A DNA stretch of 64,000 nt from Prillingera fragicola. Its lineage: Eukaryota > Basidiomycota > Tremellomycetes > Trichosporonales > Trichosporonaceae. The position numbers and the translations under genes were made by a program. This document shows positions 31,732 to 42,622 of the stretch, in pieces (within the stretch, counting starts at the first letter, position 1; every line of letters begins with the position of its first letter). The notes below the pieces were generated by a model. That model had not been told where the DNA came from and made no database searches. It saw only the letters and a list, made by a program, of their open reading frames with translations. The stretch covers positions 62,001 through 126,000 of the forward strand of contig BEDY01000001.1 of the NCBI GenBank assembly GCA_002335605.1, in the 5' to 3' direction.

Positions 31732-32079
31732 ATTGTCTGCGCAGAATAGATGGGAGTTTGAGGTCGATGACAGTGCATCAGTAACAGTGGTGTTCTTGAT
31801 GCGGTGAGCGTGCCACAAGCATGTGGAAGTGCTGACGTAATATTCACATGACGATGTGGTTGTAAACACACACTACTGCATCCATCCATCCATCTCTCCA
31901 TATCTCCATACCTCCATACCTCCATGCACACCATGAAATCCATCCCTCTGCAACATTGCTCAGACAAACCCCACCGCCATGACGTCTTTTGTATAATTCC
32001 CGCTCTCCCAAACAACTTTCCTCGCACGGATTGGCACACCTCTCGCGATACCTTTGGACAGTTACCCTACACGCCAACG
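31732..32079. other. Divergent promoter between two unknown genes
   Basis: 348 nt. It holds an ATCC-rich stretch (about 31880-31925, repeats of CCATCCATC and CTCCATA). No gene supported, although in-frame ATGs at 31924 and 31933 could extend the next gene upstream. Confidence 0.5.
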
Positions 32080-33020
32080 ATGCAGCACTTTGACGCTTGC
32101 TACGCCGCACGCGCAGCAAGCAAGGCATGGGCAGCGGCTGTAGCCGACAATACTCTTTCTCAGATTGACGAGACCTGTTTCTATCTCGCGGTCGTTGACA
32201 AAGTCATCGAAATGTGAGCTCCTCCCAGTTCCTTGTGCTGACCTGGCGCCAGTAACTGTCACACGCGCCTTGTTCGTGTACACGACAGGCGTCGCACCCC
32301 CAAATCGTACACTCACTGGCAAGAGGAGACCAATGCTCTTCTGTCTGAAGTACGGCGGATGGTTAGTATCTCTGAGGACCCGAAAGATGACCCGAATGCT
32401 GACCCGAATGCTGACCCGCCCAGGCTCTCAGTGCCCTCCTCTCAGCCTACGCCAACGCGCGCGTGAAACCCCCTCCGGCGCGCACTATCCCGACAGAGGC
32501 GTGTGTGCAATCGGTTGGCCGCACCATCCTCGACCTCTGGTGTGACGAGTTTGACGCCGACACAGGCCGACCTCCGTCACAGATGTTCCGACTGGCTCCC
32601 TTCGCCCCCGAGTTTCTCGGACGTTTTGCGTCGCGTGCCCAAGGTTACACCGTCCAGTGTATCGAGTGGCTCAGCCCAATGACACTTGGTCACCACGACT
32701 TTGACTTCGTCTACTTCGAGATCCACTGCCCACCCAACGGTGTTCCGACCAGGAGGGCCATCGAGGCCCCCGAGGAGGAGGAGGAGGAGCTGTCACTCGA
32801 CACTGCTCCGCGAGACAAGCTGCGCATGCCCACCGTCCCTCAGCCACCTGCCGCCACCGACACTCGACAGCCTCTCGGCGAGATGGCGTCGTCCGCGTTC
32901 AACGTCGATCCACAGGCTCATGGCCCTGCTGACGGTAAGGCGAGGCGTAAATCGCCATGGGCTCGTTTCAAGCTCAGCCGGCTGCGCACGAACGGCCTTC
33001 AAAATGTGCCAGGCGTGTAA
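32080..33020 (+). CDS. Unknown protein, 279 aa
   Basis: Exons are 32080-32213, 32253-32361 and 32424-33020, all phase-compatible. It begins MQHFDACYAARAASKAW. The middle part has folded character (ACVQSVGRTILDLWCDEF, FRLAPFAPEFLGRFASRAQG, GHHDFDFVYFEIHCPPNG). An acidic run (APEEEEEEL) follows, and the tail is basic, with KARRKSPWARFKLSRLR near the end, a possible nuclear or membrane-binding segment. I do not recognise the family. An in-frame ATG at 31924 would add 52 residues. Intron 2 contains the branch-like unit CTGACCCGAATG repeated. It is divergent from the unknown gene at 30809-31731 and may be a lineage-specific pair; that is inference. Confidence 0.6.
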
Positions 33021-33585
33021 GGGGACTGAGGACTGGATACGTGAGGCTTTGATGTCTTTGAGAGCTGGCTGGACCTGAGGAGTGCTTCGGTCTGCGCGAG
33101 ACCTGTTTGCACGGCAGAACGCCCTGCCGGTGTTGTTAAGTACATGTATGTATAAGTGCACAGTCAAAATGCCAGGCTCTGAGCGTTGGGCGCGGCAGTG
33201 CGATGCCCCGGGCATGCATCAGGTCAGCGAACCGCGCCTGATGCGAGACCGACACCTCGTGAGCACCGCACAACCTCCCGCCACCCACAGCCAGATTTCG
33301 CAGAATACGAAGTCTCGACCTGACGAGCTTTCCGTCATGCATGAGAGGCTTGTATAACGGATGGTTGGTCGTGAGCCGAGGTCAAGAGATGGTGTGGGGT
33401 TCGGACAATGTAAATGCAAAGCTATGCTGCACAAGATGAGATGAGATTTATCGGTGGTAATGTCGAGAGATCACCACCACAGCGTTGGCCTCGCTTTGAA
33501 CCCTCCCTGCACATGCCCAGCAAAACCATGGCTCTGCACAAGTACATGCATGTACAAACACTGTCTAACGCCACTGACCCATGCT
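33021..33585. other. Convergent 3' region
   Basis: 565 nt between convergent genes. It contains the 14-bp palindrome GTACATGCATGTAC (33542-33555) and a TACATGTATGTA stretch at about 33140. No gene supported. Confidence 0.5.
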
Positions 33586-35830
33586 CTAATCAATCTCAAT
33601 AGCGTCCGCCTCAGTGTTACCCTCGTGGGCCGCGGCAGGCGGCGGGGCAATCTTGCGCTTCTTGGAGCTTTCGCTGCCAGTGTCGGCGCCATTGGCCTCC
33701 TCGTCCGCAATGACAGATGCGCGGCGCTTTTTCGTTGTTGTCGGGCTGGCTGTGGGCTCGGGGGCTGTCTCTACAACCTCAAAGCTGTCCTCCTCCAGTG
33801 TGTTGACGTGGGGCTTCTCGACTGGTGCAGGGGCGGGGCGATGTGGGACGACTGGGGGTTGCTCGGGCAGGTCAAAGGGAGTGGCCGAGTTGGCGTCACT
33901 GCGGATTAGCATGTGTGAAGAGAGTGAGAACTCACGGCTTGACAATGTTAAAGTTGATTGCCATGTACTTGCTGTCCTCGTCAATGACCGTGAGCGTCTT
34001 GCCGCGCGTGACGTCCAGGTCGGCCAGTGTGCGGCCAAGGTTGTCGTCAAAGTCGGGGTCGGCGAGCAAACGGCCTCCCTCCATGATGATGACCTCAAGC
34101 TCGTCATCTTCTATACTCGGCGCAAGCCACTTCTTGACCACCTCGTCGTTGAACTGGCCCAGCGTGACCTGTGTCGGGTCGACCTTGAGGGTCACATACA
34201 CGTTGTTGCACACCGAGCACTGGGGGTTCGAGTCGCCTGATGGCCACTGGCTGACAGGGCGGTCCGGTGCGCCGCAGAAGGCACCGCCAACATTACCCTT
34301 GAGAAAGGCAATGGCGCGCATGACGATGAGACCGGCGACGATAGCGTTCGTGGTGGCAATGGCGGGGATGATATTGCCGGCCATTTCCTTGACCTGGAAG
34401 CGAGTCTTGGTGGGGATGCTGTAAGCGATGGCACGGAGGTTGGCGACGGCGAGAACAAAGTCGAGAGTGTCGTCGTCGTCTTTGTCAAAAGAGAGGATGA
34501 TCTCAGGGTGGGCTATAGCGCGAGCAGACAGGCGCTTGCAGCTGTCAATGAAGAGGTCCAAGTTGTCCTTGAGGCTCAACTCCTGCTGGTCCTTGAGAAC
34601 AGCGCTGGGTGTTGATCCATTTGCGGCACCATTGGCAGGAACAGCTTGACCCGCTGGAAGAGCGCGGGGCGGTGGTGCGACAAAGGTGCCGTCCATGATG
34701 GCATCGTAGTCGAGCGCGACCGGCTTGATGCGACCCTCCTTCTTCCACATGTCCTCCATGGCCAGCAAGCGGTTGATGTCCTCGTGGAAGACCTGGAGTC
34801 AGCGATGAAAGGGCTTGCTCTACTCACCTTGCGGAACACACGCTGGGGACCATCCTCTTCGCCGAGCATTCGACGGACTTCCCGGAATGCTTGTGCCTCC
34901 TTTCGCAAGTTCTCAATCTCATCGGCTGCGGCGTTAGAGCCGCAAACTGAGACGATTACGCACCATTCTCTCCCTCCTCCTTGGCCTTGTTCAGCTCAGC
35001 CTCGTCCAACTCCTCATCGTCTTCGCCAAACAGCTTGCTGTTCACGTTAGCCCAGTCCCATCAGAGTAGCTCACCCAAAGAGATAGCTCTTTCCCCACAC
35101 GATGCAGTGAATAGGCTCGCTCGGCGTTGAACGAATGGTGCACACGGGAAACGTCTTCGGTGTGTTCTTGGTCTCACACTCATAGCAGTCGGTCTGGCCC
35201 TGGCTTGTCAGCGACGGTCATTCAGCACGACACTCACGGGAACGTAAACGGCAACCTGGCCATCGTAACCCGTCGTTCCAGACTCGACAAGAGGGACACC
35301 AGCTGCGCGACACAACCTGTTAACGTGCTTGCGTGCGTCTGTCGCGTCAGCCCAGATTCAGACTAGATTACGCACCCATGTTGTCAAGCGCGTTCATCAC
35401 AAGACCAAACTGCTGGATCCAAGCGACATCATTCTCCGAGTCCTTGACATTGCCGTGGCGCGCATGGATCTCAATGCCTGATGAAGGATTGAAGTGACGA
35501 GCAGTAGCCGCAGCAACAATCGACTTGGGCTTGGAGATGTCGGCCTTGCGGAACAAGAACTGACGGTTGAGGTTGGACAGGTCAATGGTGTCAAGGTCGA
35601 TCTGCCGTCAGCTCGTGACAGACAATGCGTTAGCTCACAATCTCAATATTCTTGAATCCAAAAAGCACGAGATTCTTTACTGTGGAGTGGTCAGCGAATG
35701 CCATTGAAGTAGTGTGCTTACGCAGCTCGCAACCGATTCCTCCTGCTCCGACGACGAGGAGCCGAGTGTTACGCGTCTTTTCGAAGAGATCTTTCCCGAG
35801 AATGGCCTCGGTGCTGGAGTAGCGGCCCAT
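33586..35830 (-). CDS. UBA2: SUMO-activating enzyme subunit UBA2
   Basis: Nine exons (minus strand): 35830-35722, 35679-35639, 35601-35376, 35338-35238, 35199-35075, 35037-34964, 34925-34828, 34792-33936 and 33898-33586; 647 aa. UBA2 pairs with AOS1, adenylates SUMO and carries it as a thioester. The ATP-binding GAGGIG lies at residues 28-33 and [15 protein letters not shown] follows. [12 protein letters not shown] is the next block. The catalytic Cys is C179 in [10 protein letters not shown], with zinc cysteines C164-x2-C167 and a later C-x2-C (QCSVCNN). A ubiquitin-fold domain ([18 protein letters not shown]) comes next. The C-terminal tail has two nuclear-localisation-like clusters ([15 protein letters not shown]). 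It is divergent from RAM1. Confidence 0.96.
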
Positions 35831-36017
35831 GGTGATTGATTTGGGTGCCAGAGGATGAGAAAATGAAGCCGGATGGTAGACGCGGTGGCAGCGAGGGTAG
35901 CGTGAGAGAGAGAGTGGATGTGGTACACGAGGTAAATGTTGATACCCTCACTCTCGGACGAACACACCAACAATCTCGAAGGTGGAGGGCACATGGCGAC
36001 ACGCCTATCCCTCGGAT

Positions 36018-36062
36018 TTGATTTAGGCATGTCCCACTGCACGCCTAAATCAAGTCACGTGA
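36018..36062. promoter_or_regulatory. Inverted repeat next to CACGTG in UBA2/RAM1 promoter
   Basis: TTGATTTAGGC (36018-36028) and its exact complement GCCTAAATCAA (36043-36053) are separated by 14 nt, directly followed by GTCACGTGA (36054-36062), an E-box as used by Cbf1/USF-type bHLH factors. The element sits roughly midway in the 364-nt divergent promoter. Confidence 0.6.
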
Positions 36063-36194
36063 GCCTATCCTGGAATGGGTCTGTGCGTCTGCTCAAAGTG
36101 GAGGTGCGCCAGGTGCATCGACTGCTGCTGCCGAGAACAATAAACAATCTCCCTCTTCCCCTCCTATCTTACACTACTCCTATCACCCACCACC

Positions 36195-37989
36195 ATGGCA
36201 GCTACATACCCCTCCATATTCTCACTCCCGCACCTACAGGCACCTTCAGACGGCGTCTACACAGACACACTAGAGGACCAACGCGACACTGAAGAAGTCA
36301 TTGCCCAAGCTCTCACCTCTCAGCCCCAAGCAGTCGTCCCAGGCCGACCCACGGACCCTGCAGCAGCAGACCCAACAGTTCTGCGCAAGAGCGAGCATAC
36401 AAGCTTCTTGGCAAGCAACTTCTTCAAGCTTCCTAGTGGCTTTGTGGGGCTCGACGCCAGCAAGCCATGGCTCGTGTTCTGGACTGTTCACTCACTGGAT
36501 CTGCTAGGTGTAGCCCTTGACCAGGACACAAAAGACCGGTACGTGAACGCCTTCTTGATACTTTATCGGATCGCCTGTGCTACTCGGATCATATCTGACC
36601 CTCCCTCAGAGCTGTATCGACGGTCCTCGCTTACCTCTCACCCAAGGGCGGCTTTGCTGGGGGCGCGTCCAACAGCCATGAACCCCACCTCCTCCCCACG
36701 TATGCAGCCGTCTGCGCATTGGCAATCTGCGGTGGTCCTGGTTCCAAAGGTGGCTGGAAGGAGCTTGCAGATGCTCGGCAGGGTATGTACGACTTCTTCA
36801 TGAGCTGCAAGCGCCCAGATGGAGGGTTTGTTGTCTGCCCAGGCGGCGAGATTGACGTTCGGTGAGTGTGGTCTATTGTTCGTGGATGAACCACTGCTGA
36901 CATTCCAGTGGAATCTACTGTCTCCTCACGGTGGCTACCCTCCTCGACATTCTCACGCCTGAGCTCGTGCACAACGTGGATCGCTTCATCGCAGCCTGCC
37001 AGACATTTGAGGGCGGCTTCGCCTGCGCCGCGTACACCTTTGGCGCCAATCCCGCCCTCGACACAGCACCGCGGGCGGCCATGGCCGAGGCCCACGGAGG
37101 CTACACTTCATGTTCACTTGCATCCCACTTTCTTCTCTCCTCCATCATCCCGCCCTCCACCGACACACCCCTCACCTCCTTACCTGCTGGTTTCCCCGTC
37201 CAGATCGACGTGCCATCAGCTGTGCGCTGGAGCGTCCTCATGCAAGGCGAGGCCGGTGAGGCCGGTGGCTTCCGTGGTCGCAGCAACAAGCTTGTTGATG
37301 GCTGCTACGGCTGGTGGGTCGGCGGCACCTTCCCAGTCCTGGAGGAGCTGAACCGCCGCGAACACGAGGCGAGAGCGTCGGTCTCAACGACCGAGTCGCG
37401 CTTCGCCGTCGTTGAGGACGAGGGCGACGCGGATGTCTCGGGCGACTGGGAAGATGAGCAAAGCATGAGCACGCTCTTCAACCGAGGTACGTCTGATCAT
37501 TTCTCACCCCAGCTAATGCACAGTCGCATTGCAAGAGTACGTCCTCCTCGCCGCCCAACGCGAAGCAGGCGGTGCTGGTGGGCTGCGGGACAAGCCTGAA
37601 AAGCGCCCCGACCTGTATCACACGTGCAACAATCTCTCAGGCCTGAGTGTGGCTCAGCACAAGCTCGTGCACTCTGAAAAGGCTATTTCAGAGCTGCGCG
37701 ACTCGTTTGACGCCAACAAGGGCTTGCCGCGAGTCAAGACTCGCACACCCGAGGGGGATTGGAAGAACGACAAGGAGCGCGCAGCCGCCAGGAAGGCCGC
37801 GTACGCCAACATCTTGGGATGGGAGGAGGTGGAAGACGAAGAGTTTATTGTCGGTGGGGCCGAGAGTCGCGTTGTGAGTATCGCGCCATTTGGGAGGGGG
37901 GTTGCTGACGGCAGAACACGACGGTACCTGTGGTCAACATTCTTGGGCTGCGGTTGAAGCCATTCGTCAAGTATTTCTATGGGCAGTGA
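36195..37989 (+). CDS. RAM1: Protein farnesyltransferase beta subunit
   Basis: Exons are 36195-36538, 36610-36861, 36909-37486, 37524-37873 and 37915-37989, giving 532 aa. It adds farnesyl to CaaX cysteines (Ras, a-factor-type pheromones) together with the alpha subunit RAM2. Prenyltransferase repeats are visible (KGGFAGGASNSHEPHLLPTYAA, PDGGFVVCPGGEIDVRGIYC, FEGGFACAAYTFGAN, EAHGGYTSCSLAS). The zinc ligands are D329 and C331 in KLVDGCYGWW and H424 in DLYHTCNNLSGLS; LRDKPEKRPDLYHTCN distinguishes farnesyl- from geranylgeranyltransferase. The segment between repeats (EARASVSTTESRFAVVEDEG to EQSMSTLF) is an extra, acidic insertion. The first 60 residues are also longer than in yeast. Confidence 0.95.
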
Positions 37990-39421
37990 TGGTGCTTGTA
38001 CGTTTGTGAGATGAGATGCATTGGCTGTTTAGGCAAAGTAGAGGCTGGGCTGGCGATGGGACGTTCAGTCTGGGCTGATGCGTGTGTGTTGAGGTGTCGG
38101 CGGAAAAGGTGGAGCTGAAGTCGCCCAGTGGCAACGTCAGGGGGAGCGGGTTTAGCATGCAGTGGCCATAATTGGAAGCACCAAGCTTTCATAATGTGAA
38201 TGCATTGCCCTGGGTAGCCACGGGTCAATGGAGTGTTGTGAACTCGAGCCTGCCCGTCGCGACTTGATGTGCCGTGGGTGAGAGTGCGTACTGGATGCTC
38301 TCTGAGTACCGAGCGGCATCCGAACCCGCCGCGGCGCCTTCGGCTACACCATTGGGCAAGTCTTGAGACCAGGACATAGGACGAACAAACAACAAGGATG
38401 TTACCAAACATCAGGGCAGGGAATGGTCTGCAGGGGATCAACAGGAACGTCGTTGTTATCTATCAGGGGCGAGATGGTAACGCCTTTTGACTGCATTGTT
38501 CATTGCTGTCTATGCATTGAAGCTTCAGTGCATGCTTAGACACCCCCCAAGGGTCTATGGGCTGTCCTCGGTGCTCTACTCCCTTGGTTGATGGTTGAAA
38601 GAGAGGAAAGCGACAGCGACACCGACATGAGATATCAAGGGTCACCACACCCCTGCATGTGGCACATCGCATGACATGCAACAAATCCACTTTGCCATGC
38701 ACGAACCCACTCGTATCTACGCATCCACGAACGGTACATGCTATCGCGTATGATTTCTATCTAGTTGAGCACGCGGGGATGCGTGTTCTGTAGCTAGTTT
38801 ACAAAAATGCCTGCATGCGGAAGCAGTACATGACGGCGAATTCGGTCAGTCAGTATCCGCGTTTCGATACCTTTCCGGTCATGGACTTGAGATTGGCTAT
38901 GATATTCCGCTTGTCCTGGGGTTCGATTCGCATACTGGAAATAGTCTAGTAGGACAGACTACGGTCGTTCAGGCGCCGCCCCGTGGTAGTCATGTTGCTT
39001 AAGCTCGATAACGCGAGCGACCATTTCCAGTAGGAAGACTCGTGTGGTAGTCATGTTGCTCTAGCTCAATAACGCTCGGGTCTCCTACTTTCTGAAGTTG
39101 CTACTCCTCTTTAATGTTGTGGACCGCTAGCTGCAGCGCTGCTGTAGAGAGCAGGTGGTGCTGAATCTTTTTGCGATCTGCATGACGCTTGTCAGCTGGG
39201 CGTCGCGTCCGGCAACTAGTTGGTCGTGTGACGATCGGTGGTGGCGGTACTTTTCGTGTATCGCTGAGGTAACATCTGGTATCTTACCATCTTTTGCCAT
39301 GCCTTTAGCCGTATCTCTCCTTGTCCTGTGTATAAAAATGTATTCGCTCTCAACTATTACAGTACGTAGCAATTCCACCCAGTTCAGCATCACTGAACAA
39401 CACCAATCGCCAACATCCACC
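37990..39421. other. Intergenic with a 32-bp direct repeat
   Basis: 1.4 kb with no supported gene. The last 120 nt upstream of 39422 is AT-richer and may be the promoter of the next gene. Confidence 0.5.
38983..39075. repeat. Imperfect direct repeat, 32 bp twice
   Basis: Copies at 38983-39014 and 39044-39075 share GTGGTAGTCATGTTGCT, then differ at three bases and end ATAACGC. The offset is 61 bp. Confidence 0.85.
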
Positions 39422-39971
39422 ATGTCTCTCGCCGCCATCGGCCCCGGTCCCACAAACTTCAACCTCGGTCGCCCTCAGATGCCTGGCTGCTTCCAACCCA
39501 CCACTGACGACCACTGCGAGCAAGCGAGTGCGGCGCCAACGCCCCTCGTCCCCACGGCTACCGCCACCGCCGTGGCTTCAAGTTTCGGCAAGTCCCTCAT
39601 CCACCCCACCATCCATGCTCAGCTGACCATCCAGCCTCGAGAACGCCACCACAACCGAGGCGCTGCTCAACGGAACCCTTCTCTCCAAATCCCTCGACAT
39701 CGGTAGCCAGCACAACCACAAGCTCCATCCCGGGTTCGAGGACATCCCCCACCGCTGGACAGCCGTCGTCGGCGCGTTTGCCACATCCGGCGGACCGTCG
39801 CTCAAGACCGCCACGGAGGCACTGGCCTTTGTCACCGAGGTCGAGCAGCGTCTCCATCCCGCTGGCATGATGCAGCCTGAGTGTTGCCGGCAGCTCAAGA
39901 CCCTTAAGATCAATGTCTGCAATGCCCTCGTCGAGTGCATGGATGCCGAGGACGTCGATGAGGTGCTTTAG
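39422..39971 (+). CDS. Unknown protein, 168 aa
   Basis: Exons are 39422-39591 and 39635-39971. The 43-nt intron has an unusual GTCCCT donor but a good CTGAC branch and CAG acceptor, and the phase restores a continuous frame (SFG-NLENATTTEALL). The N-terminal half is Pro/Ala/Thr-rich and probably disordered (MSLAAIGPGPTNFNLGRPQM). The C-terminal half looks folded and helical: RWTAVVGAFATSGG, ATEALAFVTEVEQRL, CCRQLKTLKINVCNALVECM, ending DAEDVDEVL. I do not recognise the family. No signal peptide or membrane segment. Confidence 0.55.
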
Positions 39972-40759
39972 GGTGGCCGCCGGCTCATGGACTGCCCTGC
40001 ACATTGCCGTCGCCTCTCGGCTATCTCCCCCATTCTCATCCTTTTGTACATATTCGCTTGTTCCCTCGGCCACCGCCAACACTACCTCTGTTCAGATGAG
40101 TGATGATCAAAACGTTATACGGTCGACAACTTCCCCCGGGAGCCTCCTGTACCCTCTAGGCGGACTCTATTTTAGATTATCGCCCAACTCACTCTCTACC
40201 ATCGGGCTCGTCTTTCCTCCCTTTGCTCGAGACAACACGCGCCGACTTCCCCCTTGGTATTTCCATGTACATGTACCTTGATGACCCCGCCTTCTCCCCA
40301 ACACTTTGAGCCACCCCCAATAACAACCTCTATGCACCTCATTCCTGTTCTGATCTACATGTGTCAGCCGAGAATTGCGCTCAGCATGTCGTGACTCGTG
40401 TGCTTTCGAGGCGAAACAACGGAGGAGTTGCCACTTCGAACACGCATACCGCCTACCTCATGGGTGTGTGTTTACTCAGGTCTTGAATATTGCAAGCATG
40501 CAGAAGCCTGTTCTACGTGCATAGTATAATGCATGTCTACACCTGTTCGACTTGCATCGTGCATGCATGCATAAGCCTATTCTACTGGCGTCCGGCATCC
40601 TGCGCTGCAGTGCATAAGGGGAGTCCTAAACCGACTAGTCCGAGTACTTGTGACATCTGTCCGTCCATCCTTTGTCTGTATCACACACTTTCTCACTCTT
40701 CCCATTCTTTTTCTCTTACATCCATTCGTCGACCCCCTTTGTACTCTTCACTTCCACTC
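39972..40759. other. Intergenic
   Basis: 788 nt with a GTACATGTAC palindrome at 40267-40276, TGCATGCATGCAT at about 40560, and CT-rich sequence at 40680-40750 likely upstream of the next gene. No gene supported. Confidence 0.5.
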
Positions 40760-41797
40760 ATGTATCATCCACATCCTCCCATCTCTCCCATGAGAAAACC
40801 TACTCGTCGAACGTCGTTGCCCATGCAAGAGGACCGACACAACAGCCTTGCTCGCGGGAGCAACTATTGTTCAAAGCAGCCAAGGGGAAGGAGGTTCAAG
40901 TGAGCAGCTATGTAACAACATTCATGCCCTCCATCGTGACTAACCCGCAGTGGCGACATGGCTCCTGGCTCTCAGGTGTGGTATGCTCGCCACGCTGCCC
41001 CTCCCCCTCCTCCTCACCAAATCCCTCCCAAGCCTCAACCTCGTCAGCAACCCCGCAAACGCTGGTCCTACCCACTCACTATCAACACGCGTTCCTATCC
41101 CAAGCCTCGTTTGATCCTGCGCCTCGACTCTCCTACGTCCTCGACAACCTCCTCCACTCCCGCTTCGGCCACCAGCACACACCTCACTCATGCTGGCCAG
41201 CCAGGCAGAACCGACCCAAGGGTCCATGTTCAAGCAGCTAGGGAGCTCATGGCTCAGTTACTTCAGCAGCTCCCTCGCCTTGCTTCTCTGGGTCCAGCAA
41301 CCATCTCTGTCCGCGAGCTCCAGACCCTCTCTCACTTGCTGCTCACCAGTTTCTTTGCGCTCGACCCTGCTCGTCCTCGCCGTGATGAGTCGCTCGTTGC
41401 CGCGCTCGCCTCGCTCCCCTTTCCACACATCGACGACCGTCACGCCGAGACTCTCAAGGGAGCGCTCCAAAAACTCATTGCGTCACAAGAATTGCTCCAA
41501 ACAACGCGTGCGCAGCTGCAACTCACCGAAAGTGAACTGGAGGAGGCTCACCAGCGCATTGGATGGCTCACCACCGTGGTCGAAACCACGCGCACGGCAC
41601 TCACCAGTGCTCGAGCAATGCTCAAGTCGACAGTCGACGAGCTTGAGCGACGTGATGCTGCTGGTCCGACAGACTCGACCAGCAAGTGGAAGTCGTCATT
41701 CATCACGTGGAGCCCACCCATCACCCCGCCTTCGCTCGCTCTCCCTGCACCTCTCACCACCACCCATCCCTGGGCGCACGACCCCGCCATACTGTAG
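40760..41797 (+). CDS. Unknown coiled-coil protein, 328 aa
   Basis: Exons are 40760-40899 and 40951-41797; the GTGAGC/CTAAC/CAG intron joins the frames in phase (RRF-NGDMAPGSQ). Residues 1-130 are Pro/Arg/Ser-rich and disordered, with a basic patch (PQPRQQPRKRW). Residues about 130-190 are helical (RELMAQLLQQLPRLASLG, ISVRELQTLSHLLLTSFF). Residues about 205-275 form a clear coiled coil with heptads (LQKLIASQELLQTTRAQLQL, ELEEAHQRIGWLTTVVETTR, AMLKSTVDELERRD). The tail is Pro/Thr-rich. No family recognised; a structural or scaffold role would suit the coiled coil but is inference. Confidence 0.65.
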
Positions 41798-42622
41798 TAA
41801 CCTCCAACCAGAGTGGGCGCACCCACAGCGTCCGCTCCAGCATGTCCGCCATGTCTTCCCTCGACTGCGCCAATGGCAAGAAGCGCGGGTGGGGGAACAA
41901 GTCCCTTGGATGAGTGTGCTCGTGTGCGGGGGGGTTTGCTACGCACAGCAGTGTTCACCCTCACTTGCCAACACTCTCTCGATGCCAAACCGGCCCGCCG
42001 TGGCAACATTCCCAGCTGCCGCCCTGCCTAGGTGCACCCAATTGCAGCTTCAAGAGTGCTTTGTAGCCGTTAGCATGAATATGAACCGGTACATGTACCC
42101 TCAACTTATATCCAGTTCTAGGTGCAAATGGCCAGCGAAGTTGTCAAGCTGTTTTAAGATGTTTTCCTTGGGCATAAGACTGACTCTGTTATCAACTCTA
42201 TGCATGCATGGGCGAATTGTTACAGTACAGGTATAAAATCCCAGGACGCATGCAAGGGATGAGTTGTGCGTGAGAGGCTTGCATGCATTGGTGGCGACGG
42301 GTATGTAGCATGCAGGTTGTGGTCAGATGCATTGGTTGAAAGCATCAGCGACAAGGTCTGGTGGCCTGGTAGCCTGCTCAGCAAGTTTGGTTTTGATGGG
42401 TGAAGTTTTGGTGTCAACTTGACCGCCATGTTGTAGTCGTGAAGGACATGCATCGTGTGTCATCATTGGCCTATTAAGAGTTTAAAGACGGGGTAGTGTA
42501 CGGGAAGAAAGACGGCGAGAGAGGGGACACCACGAGGGTATACGAAGAAATGGCAGAAGAGAGGCAAAAGCCAGAGCGGACGAGAGAACAAACGCCGCGC
42601 ACCGCTAAAATGACGGCGTCGA
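41798..42622. other. Convergent 3' region
   Basis: 825 nt between convergent genes, with the 12-bp palindrome GGTACATGTACC (42088-42099) and TATGCATGCATG at about 42194. No gene supported. Confidence 0.5.

Noticed and set aside
32080..33020. Idea that this gene and the one at 30809-31731 form a toxin-antitoxin or defence pair
   Set aside because: No motif in either protein supports it; they are simply divergent unknown genes.
38915..38940. GGGGTTCGATTCG stretch resembling a tRNA B box
   Set aside because: The flanks do not pair as a T stem and no cloverleaf forms.
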